Shown here piece after piece: positions 59,331 to 64,000 of a stretch of 64,000 bases of DNA (within the stretch, counting starts at the first letter, position 1; each line of letters begins with the position of its first letter). The stretch is from Candidatus Methylopumilus universalis (lineage in GTDB: Bacteria > Pseudomonadota > Gammaproteobacteria > Burkholderiales > Methylophilaceae): positions 372,001-436,000 of the forward strand of contig NZ_CP040968.1 in NCBI RefSeq assembly GCF_006365315.1. The letters run 5' to 3'. Position numbers and translations under genes: made by a program. The notes below the pieces were generated by a model. The model did no database searches. It saw only the letters and a program-made list of their open reading frames with translations, and was not told the DNA's origin.

Positions 59331-60635
59331 ATGAAAAAAATTGCATATATTTTTTTGCTAGCCGCTCTCTTTTCTTGTCAAACAATACCTTCTGCAGACT
59401 CACCTGGTTTGAGTTTAGGTAAAAATCCTAAATTACCTGAACCAAGCTCATCAATTATCCCTACAGTTAGTATTGCAAAAGCATCGCAATGGCCAGATGG
59501 CGTCATGCCAAAAGTCATAGATAGTTTTATGATTAGTCTTTATTCAAAAGAACTCACACATCCTCGATGGTTATATGTTTTACCTAACGGCGATGTTCTT
59601 GTTGCTCAAAGTAATAAACAACCCCCTAAAAAAACACAAGGATTAAAAGACCTTGTATCAAAATATTTTATGAATCGTGCTGGAGCAGGTAAAGATAGCC
59701 CAGACAAAATTACACTACTTCGAGATTCTAATGATGATGGTGCTGCCGAATTGGCTAATGATTTTTTAACTCACTTGCATTCGCCCTTTGGAATGACTTT
59801 GATTGGTAATGATTTATATGTAGCTAATACTGATGCCATTTTGCGCTTTCATTATGAGGCAGGCGACATAAAAATTGATACTAAAAAACATCCCCCTGAA
59901 AAAATTGTAGATTTGCCAGAAGGGGAGATTAATTCACATTGGACAAAAAATATTATTGCATCTTTGGATGGTACAAAGCTTTATGTAACAGTTGGGTCGA
60001 ATAGTAATATTGGAGAGCGTGGATTAGACCAAGAAAAAGATAGAGCGGCAATTATAGAAATTGATCTTAAAACAAAACAAAAAAGAATTTATGCATCAGG
60101 CTTGAGGAATCCTAATGGCCTTGCATGGCATCCATCTTTAGGCCAATTATGGACGGTAGTGAATGAAAGAGATGAATTAGGTAATGATTTGGTTCCTGAT
60201 TATTTAACTTCCGTTAATGACGGCGATTTTTTTGGATGGCCTTATGTGTACTTTAAAAATTATAAAGACCCTCGTGTAAAAGAATCTATGCCAAAAAATC
60301 TTAAGCCTCGTTCACCCGATTATGCACTAGGAGCGCATGTTGCAGCTTTAGGCTTAGTTTTTTCTAATACATCGCAATTTAAATCACCATATAACAATGG
60401 TGTATTTATAAGTGAGCATGGCTCATGGAATAGGAAGCCACGTAGTGGCTATAAAGTTGTTTTTATACCTTTTGAGAATAATGAACCTCAAGGATTACCC
60501 ATAGATATTGTCACTAATTTTGTGGTCGGTGACGAAGCGTATGGAAGACCTGTAGGATTGGCTATTGATAAAAAAGGAAATCTTCTTGTTGCTGACGATG
60601 TAGGAAATCGTGTTTGGAGAATTACTTCAAAATGA
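59331..60635 (+). CDS. PQQ-dependent sugar dehydrogenase-like lipoprotein (L-sorbosone dehydrogenase type)
   Basis: A 434-residue protein with a lipoprotein signal (LFSCQ) and a six-bladed propeller of the soluble-glucose/sorbosone dehydrogenase family: PRWLYVLPNGDVLVAQSN, SPFGMTLIGNDLYVANTDAI, GLRNPNGLAWHPSLGQLWTVVNERDELG, and SEHGSWNRKPRSGYKVVFIPF. WNRKPRSG-type and ERDELG-type segments line the PQQ/metal site in the family. It probably acts in the periplasm; the sugar is unknown. Its cofactor could come from the pqqA product at 52492. Confidence 0.85.
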   Translation: MKKIAYIFLLAALFSCQTIPSADSPGLSLGKNPKLPEPSSSIIPTVSIAKASQWPDGVMPKVIDSFMISLYSKELTHPRWLYVLPNGDVLVAQSNKQPPKKTQGLKDLVSKYFMNRAGAGKDSPDKITLLRDSNDDGAAELANDFLTHLHSPFGMTLIGNDLYVANTDAILRFHYEAGDIKIDTKKHPPEKIVDLPEGEINSHWTKNIIASLDGTKLYVTVGSNSNIGERGLDQEKDRAAIIEIDLKTKQKRIYASGLRNPNGLAWHPSLGQLWTVVNERDELGNDLVPDYLTSVNDGDFFGWPYVYFKNYKDPRVKESMPKNLKPRSPDYALGAHVAALGLVFSNTSQFKSPYNNGVFISEHGSWNRKPRSGYKVVFIPFENNEPQGLPIDIVTNFVVGDEAYGRPVGLAIDKKGNLLVADDVGNRVWRITSK

Positions 60636-60672
60636 TAAAAAATTAGACCGCCAAAAATTTTGATGTTCAAAT

Positions 60673-60700
60673 AAAAAAAAGCCACTCGAAAGTGGCTTTA
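60673..60700 (-). terminator. Terminator between the sugar dehydrogenase and the duplicated-peptide gene
   Basis: GCCACT (60681-60686) and AGTGGC (60691-60696) pair around CGAA. An eight-base A-run lies on the left, so the T-run is on the minus strand, fitting the minus-strand gene at 60724; it may also serve the plus-strand dehydrogenase weakly. Confidence 0.8.
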
Positions 60701-60723
60701 ATGAGTAATTATAAAATTTAATA

Positions 60724-60984
60724 TTACTTGCCCCCACTGTTTTCAGCTCCAGGGTTAAATGGGCCATTGCCACCAATCAATAATGCATCTGTAGGGTGAA
60801 ATGGTTTAAAGTCAGGTTCTGCTTCAACCTTATTTCCACTTTCAGCACCAGGATTAAATGGGCCATTACCGCCAATCAATAAGGCATCCGTCGGATGAAA
60901 GGGTTTAAAGCCCAAATCTTCTTGAGCAAAAAGAGGAACGTTTAAGAAAGAAAGTAAAAAAACAAAAGCTAATATTTTTTTCAT
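60724..60984 (-). CDS. Exported peptide with a perfect internal 23-residue duplication
   Basis: An 86-residue protein: a signal peptide (MKKILAFVFLLSFLNVPLFAQ) and then two copies of a unit beginning FKPFHPTDALLIGGNGPFNP and ending GAE, separated by a linker of about 12 residues. The copies are identical at protein level but differ at several third codon positions, which suggests selection on the peptide. Not recognised. Asp/His and Asn/Gly content would allow metal or sugar binding, but no function is claimed. The gene ends at its own terminator; junction D lies upstream. Confidence 0.75.
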   Translation of the reverse strand: MKKILAFVFLLSFLNVPLFAQEDLGFKPFHPTDALLIGGNGPFNPGAESGNKVEAEPDFKPFHPTDALLIGGNGPFNPGAENSGGK

Positions 60985-61068
60985 AATGTTTACCCCAGTA
61001 ATTTTTTAAATTAAACGATCTAAATTCCAAAAAATGAAGTTTTTTTGACTTTTAGAAAATAATCGTAT

Positions 61069-61186
61069 TCCTGAGATATATAGATGTCAACAATGAGCAT
61101 TATTTACATTAAATTAATCTGGCTGTGTAGATTTAGGTTCATGATTTTGGCAGGAGTCAAAAAGAGGTGTGCTAAGAAATGCTAAT
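61069..61186. repeat. Module junction D: decayed tRNA-Lys/promoter repeat
   Basis: CTGAGATATAT at about 61073 may be the end of the tRNA part; then ATTATTTACA (61099-61108), CTGGCTGTGTAGA (61120-61131), GATTTTGGCAGGAGT (61143-61157) and AGGTGTGCTAAGAAA (61165-61179) follow in the same order and about the same spacing as in junction C. The -35 box TCTACA is kept on the minus strand (61126-61131), although with a longer spacer. Confidence 0.65.
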
Positions 61187-61414
61187 TACCTGTTCAATTT
61201 CTTCGATAAAAAAACTAGGCTTCACTTTCAAGGCGTCGCTCAATTTAAATATAGTAAATAAGCTTGGATCTTTTTTACCCATTTCTAACTCGCTGATATA
61301 GGGTCTAGATAATCCTGACTTTAGACCAAGTTGTTCTTGAGACAAGTTTGAACTGCACCTTCTTGATTTAAGAGTTTTTCCAAAAGCTCCATCTAATTTA
61401 GCTAATAGTATCAA
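61172..61414 (-). CDS. XRE-family helix-turn-helix regulator
   Basis: An 80-residue single-domain regulator: LKSRRCSSNLSQEQLGLKSGLSRPYISELEMGKKDPSLFTIFKLSDAL is a full XRE HTH of the Cro/CI type, with LSQEQLG and SRPYISELE as the two HTH helices. It is small enough to be an antitoxin or phage-like repressor, but no partner toxin is adjacent. Its end overlaps junction D. A 7-bp inverted repeat sits 39 bases upstream. Confidence 0.85.
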   Translation of the reverse strand: MILLAKLDGAFGKTLKSRRCSSNLSQEQLGLKSGLSRPYISELEMGKKDPSLFTIFKLSDALKVKPSFFIEEIEQVISIS

Positions 61415-61452
61415 GTCATTACTATGCTCTTTATCCTGTTAATAGCTAGTAA

Positions 61453-61473
61453 AACCTTATTTTTTTTAAGGTT
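61453..61473. promoter_or_regulatory. Inverted repeat upstream of the XRE gene, candidate operator
   Basis: AACCTTA (61453-61459) and TAAGGTT (61467-61473) are exact reverse complements around seven T, in the space between the divergent XRE gene and the small membrane genes. The position suits autoregulation. The rest of 61415-61601 is AT-rich, with TTGACA near 61536 as a possible -35 for the plus strand. Confidence 0.45.
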
Positions 61474-61601
61474 AAATATAGGGCTTGCTTTAAAGCGGCC
61501 GATGTTTTGATTTTCAGGATATTTAATGATTTTTTGCTTGACAGTAGGGGCTTAAAAAATACATGCTGACATTATTCTTTAAATTACAAGAAAATAGATT
61601 T

Positions 61602-61796
61602 ATGAGTTTTAGAAAAAAAATCGCTCGTGTTACATTTTTGTTAGCTGTAATTTCGCTAGCATGGTTAATTTTAGGAATTTTAGAATTAGCCCCCTTATTA
61701 TTTCAAATACCTGGCGAGACAAGTTTTAGAACTCATGCTTCAGCAACTGTTTTGTTCTTGCTCTTTGCTTCATGGGCCTTTTGGAATGAAAAATAG
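61602..61796 (+). CDS. Small membrane protein (64 aa) of the module-5 trio
   Basis: Unrecognised; two hydrophobic helices (about 9-30 and 43-60) with a basic start (MSFRKKIARVTF) and WAFWNEK at the end. The frame is open from ATG 61563, adding 13 residues, but neither start has a strong ribosome site; 61602 gives the more natural positive N-terminus. It is the first of three consecutive small membrane genes on the plus strand. Confidence 0.6.
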   Translation: MSFRKKIARVTFLLAVISLAWLILGILELAPLLFQIPGETSFRTHASATVLFLLFASWAFWNEK

Positions 61797-61825
61797 TAAA
61801 AATCTTTAAATGATTAGGAGAACTT

Positions 61826-61996
61826 ATGCTTAAAATGTCCGATATATGTATTTTGTTGTCTGTTTTTGTGGCTTTTATTACTACAGCTTACTTATGGTTT
61901 ACTGGCCAACAGCAGGAGGGGTTATTTACAGCTACCTGGATTCCTTCTATTTTGTCCTTCGCAATATACTTTAAAGTTATCTCGAGAAAGGGATAA
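61826..61996 (+). CDS. Small membrane protein (56 aa) of the module-5 trio
   Basis: A 56-codon gene with an excellent ribosome site (TTAGGAG five bases before ATG 61826). Two hydrophobic helices: MSDICILLSVFVAFITTAYL and TWIPSILSFAIYFKVI, with a polar GQQQEG turn between them and a basic end. No family recognised. It is followed by the next small gene after two bases, with AAAGGGA as ribosome site inside its own end. Confidence 0.7.
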   Translation: MLKMSDICILLSVFVAFITTAYLWFTGQQQEGLFTATWIPSILSFAIYFKVISRKG

Positions 61997-61998
61997 AC

Positions 61999-62127
61999 AT
62001 GACTAATCCAATATTATTTGGCACAGGCTTATTCTGTTTTTTTCTTGCAATTGTTGGCGTTGTTTTAACAGTTCAAGAATTTAAAAACATGGAATTAAAA
62101 GAAAAATTAAAAAACAAAAGCAAATAA
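61999..62127 (+). CDS. Single-helix membrane peptide (42 aa) of the module-5 trio
   Basis: A 42-codon gene with one hydrophobic helix (PILFGTGLFCFFLAIVGVVL) followed by a Lys/Glu-rich amphipathic tail (EFKNMELKEKLKNKSK). Ribosome site AAAGGGA at good spacing. It is tightly coupled to the preceding gene and ends just before junction E. Such single-helix peptides commonly modulate a larger membrane complex, but no partner is seen. Confidence 0.65.
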   Translation: MTNPILFGTGLFCFFLAIVGVVLTVQEFKNMELKEKLKNKSK

Positions 62128-62200
62128 TTAGCTTTTAATTAGATTTGGTGTTCTAGAAGAGCATTTTGGCAGGAGTATCATCGGGCGTGCCTCGGAGCAT
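62126..62200. repeat. Module junction E: strongly decayed repeat
   Basis: TTTGGTGTTCTAGAAGAGC, then ATTTTGGCAGGAGTA (62163-62177) and CGGGCGTGCCTCGG (62181-62194) follow the order TTGTAGAGG, GATTTTGGCAGG, GGGGTGTGCTAGG of the clear copies. The tRNA part itself is not recognisable. The match is short and rests on order as well as identity. Confidence 0.5.
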
Positions 62201-62212
62201 GCCTACTGAACT

Positions 62213-62362
62213 TTACTTGTTAAGAAGATGCAGCATTAAACCAAAGTATAGAAAAGCAAAAATAGCGACAATCCAAAATACTTTTAGCATATTCGCATTG
62301 ATGTCTGAAAGCTTTTGATAAATTTTTTCTAGTAATTCCTCTTGTTTTATTTTTTTTGTCAT
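62213..62362 (-). CDS. Single-helix membrane protein (49 aa) downstream of the photolyase
   Basis: A 49-codon gene on the minus strand with a strong ribosome site (AAAGGGGA six bases before the ATG at 62362). It has a charged N-terminal helix (MTKKIKQEELLEKIYQKLSD) and one membrane helix (VFWIVAIFAFLYFGLML). It begins 17 bases after the photolyase stop on the same strand, so it is probably co-transcribed. No family recognised. Confidence 0.7.
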   Translation of the reverse strand: MTKKIKQEELLEKIYQKLSDINANMLKVFWIVAIFAFLYFGLMLHLLNK

Positions 62363-62379
62363 ATATCCCCTTTGAATGT

Positions 62380-63909
62380 TTAGATATTTTCAATATTTTT
62401 GATTAAATTTTTAGCCTGTAATTTAATATCTTCAATGAGATTAGGATCCATATCTCGGATTTGTTTATTAACAATTGCTAATCTTGGGTTTTTGCTTAAT
62501 TGTTGTGAGTTCGCAATAAAAAAATTCCAGTATAGGCTGTTGAACGGACATGCCTTATCGCCAACCCTCTCATTTTTCGAATAATAACACCCCTCACAAT
62601 AGTTACTCATTTTGTTTATATAGTTCGCTGTTGATACATAAGGCTTGCTTGCTAGTTTGCCACCATCAGCAAATTGACTCATACCGAGTGTATTAGGCAT
62701 CTCAACCCATTCAAATGCATCAATATAGATACCTAAATACCACTCATGAAGGCTTTTAGGATGAAGGCCTGCAAGTAGAGAAAAGTTACCAACAATCATC
62801 AGTCTTTGGATATGGTGAGCGTATGCTTCATCAAGAGATTGGTTGATTGTATATTTAAGGCAATTCATTTTAGTTTGCCCATTCCAAAACCAATTGGGCA
62901 CTGGCAATTGATGATTGAAATAATTCTGATCACCAAGGGCTGGCATATGAGCCCAATAATATCCCCTGATATATTCTCTCCAGCCTATGATTTGTCTGAT
63001 AAAGCCTTCGGCAGTATTGATAGATAATTTGCTAGAAAGATATGATTTTTCGACGGCTGATACAACCTCTTTAGGAGAAAGCATTTTAGTATTCAATGCA
63101 AAAGAGATTAAAGAATGAAACATTCTTGTTTCATCTTTATGCATCGCATCTTGATAGTCGCCGAAGAAAATTAGTATATGCCCAATAAAAAAATCTAAAT
63201 GCTTTAATGCTTCTTTTCTATTTAAAGGCCAACGAAATTGAGATGCATTATGATTTCCAAAGCTCTTTATTTTAGCCGCTGTAATTTCATCCCATAATTC
63301 ACTGTGATCATGGATAGGCCTATAATCCTCAAAGGCTTTAGGTTCTCCTTTCCAAGCTTTTCTATTCTCGTGATCAAAATTCCATTTTAAGCCAACAGGT
63401 TTTCCATCTTCAGACATGAGGACACAGTGTTTTTTTCTCATAGCACGATAGAAAGATTCCATCAGCCACTGCTTCTTACCCGCAAACATTTCACTAACCT
63501 CGAAACGATGTGTAAAAAAGTGTTCTGATGGAAAGCACTCAGATGGTATAGAGACTTCATTACAAAGCTCGATTAAATCTTGATCAAGTCTATATTCGTC
63601 AGGCTCTTGGTACTCAAACTTTTGAATATTGTATTGATCAAATAAATTTTTTAGATTTGCTTTAAAGGAATGAAGATTGGACTTCTCATTAATTCCAAGA
63701 TAAATGACTTGATGATTTTCTTTGATAAGTGCACTTTTAAAATCTCTCATCGCTGCAAAAATACCTAAAATCTTTTGCGCATGATGAAGAACATAATTTG
63801 TTTCTTGCTTAACTTCCATTAAAACATAGAGGATTTCATCATCTAGTTTTTTAAACCAAGAATGGTTAGGATTAAGCTGATCTCCCAGAATGAGTCTAAG
63901 GATTTTCAT
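62380..63909 (-). CDS. FeS-cluster photolyase/cryptochrome-related protein (PhrB, (6-4) type)
   Basis: A 509-residue flavoprotein of the FeS bacterial cryptochrome/photolyase group, whose studied members repair (6-4) photoproducts with FAD and a lumazine-type antenna. The N-terminus LRLILGDQLNPNHSWF is diagnostic. The four FeS cysteines are visible: one in KMNCLKYTINQSLDEAYAHH, and CEGC plus ACPF near the C-terminus. FAD-site stretches GWREYIRGYYW and MSQFADGGKLASKPYVSTANYI are present. It is cargo of the outermost module and may be driven by the displaced promoter at 63993. Confidence 0.92.
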   Translation of the reverse strand: MKILRLILGDQLNPNHSWFKKLDDEILYVLMEVKQETNYVLHHAQKILGIFAAMRDFKSALIKENHQVIYLGINEKSNLHSFKANLKNLFDQYNIQKFEYQEPDEYRLDQDLIELCNEVSIPSECFPSEHFFTHRFEVSEMFAGKKQWLMESFYRAMRKKHCVLMSEDGKPVGLKWNFDHENRKAWKGEPKAFEDYRPIHDHSELWDEITAAKIKSFGNHNASQFRWPLNRKEALKHLDFFIGHILIFFGDYQDAMHKDETRMFHSLISFALNTKMLSPKEVVSAVEKSYLSSKLSINTAEGFIRQIIGWREYIRGYYWAHMPALGDQNYFNHQLPVPNWFWNGQTKMNCLKYTINQSLDEAYAHHIQRLMIVGNFSLLAGLHPKSLHEWYLGIYIDAFEWVEMPNTLGMSQFADGGKLASKPYVSTANYINKMSNYCEGCYYSKNERVGDKACPFNSLYWNFFIANSQQLSKNPRLAIVNKQIRDMDPNLIEDIKLQAKNLIKNIENI

Positions 63910-63964
63910 TTTTGAGTTCTAATAATAGAATTGGCACGTTTAAGATTAAATGGTACTTAGATTT

Positions 63965-64000
63965 AAGCTGGGCTTATCTCTCAGATTTAAATATTTTACA
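63965..64000. repeat. Module junction F: decayed tRNA-Lys/promoter repeat, cut by the window edge
   Basis: Aligned without gaps to the 36 bases of junction A that start CAGCTGAGCT and end ATATTTTACA, 26 positions match by my count, including AGCTGxGCT, TCAGA and the whole ATATTTTACA promoter core. The site lies 55 bases upstream of the photolyase start, as expected for a further junction; the rest is outside the window. Confidence 0.55.

Noticed and set aside
61172-61796. Classic toxin-antitoxin pair with the XRE gene
   Set aside because: The neighbouring small membrane gene is divergent and not recognisable as a known toxin; the idea is kept only as a loose possibility.
54507-64000. A resident integrase or transposase
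   Set aside because: I read all frames long enough to matter; none shows the R-H-R-Y residues of tyrosine recombinases, a serine-recombinase core or a DDE transposase.

Overview
The window reads as a slice of a small, AT-rich, gene-dense betaproteobacterial chromosome, most likely a streamlined methylotroph of the Methylophilaceae (OM43 / Methylopumilus type). This is inferred from gene order and protein flavour: a 14-gene nuo operon followed by a DUF2818 gene, a tpiA-secG-tRNA-Leu-nuo order, thrS-infC-rpmI-rplT-pheST-ihfA-merR-tRNA-Pro, an rpfE-like gene before recJ, and a stand-alone pqqA. No search was run, so the genus is inference.

Region by region. 1-6058 is a minus-strand run (xseA, kup, an M48 lipoprotein protease, dapD, a Spx/ArsC-like gene and dapE, which leaves the window). 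6123-14711 is mostly plus-strand housekeeping: dsbB, cysM, a PolB-like exonuclease, rlmD, an L,D-transpeptidase, yhhQ, nagZ, a BAX-inhibitor-1 protein, a nitroreductase and a thioredoxin, with tadA and a psiE-like gene on the other strand. 14689-19568 is minus-strand: nlpD, surE, a DUF2069 gene, wrbA, purB, rlmJ. 19644-26718 holds a UDG, a 59-residue tautomerase, uvrC, pgsA, three tRNAs, recJ and tpiA. 26737-41799 is secG, tRNA-Leu and the complete complex I operon. 42679-50238 is translation machinery bracketed by tRNA-Val and tRNA-Pro. 50401-54443 carries a spore-maturation-like membrane protein, small unknowns, a 22-codon ORF, the 23-residue PQQ precursor gene pqqA, an oxidoreductase and two small unknowns.

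From 54507 to the right edge the character changes. An intact tRNA-Lys(CTT) on the minus strand is followed by a stack of small gene modules. The junctions between modules contain copies of the tRNA 5' half together with its own promoter region: three near-identical copies (about 56.36, 57.13 and 58.31 kb), two eroded ones (about 61.1 and 62.15 kb) and a further eroded one at the last 36 bases of the window. Module contents are typical accessory cargo: small regulators, a lipoprotein, a truncated cation-efflux protein, exported unknowns, MsrA, a Cys-rich miniprotein, a PQQ-type sugar dehydrogenase, an exported duplicated-repeat peptide, several one- or two-helix membrane peptides and an FeS photolyase. 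No integrase is visible, and the modules (about 0.8-2.8 kb) are too small to carry one along with their cargo. I read this as a serially invaded tRNA site whose crossover lies in the anticodon loop and which brings in a new 5' half each time. This is the most interesting structure in the window. Several displaced tRNA promoters now point straight into minus-strand cargo genes and may drive them.
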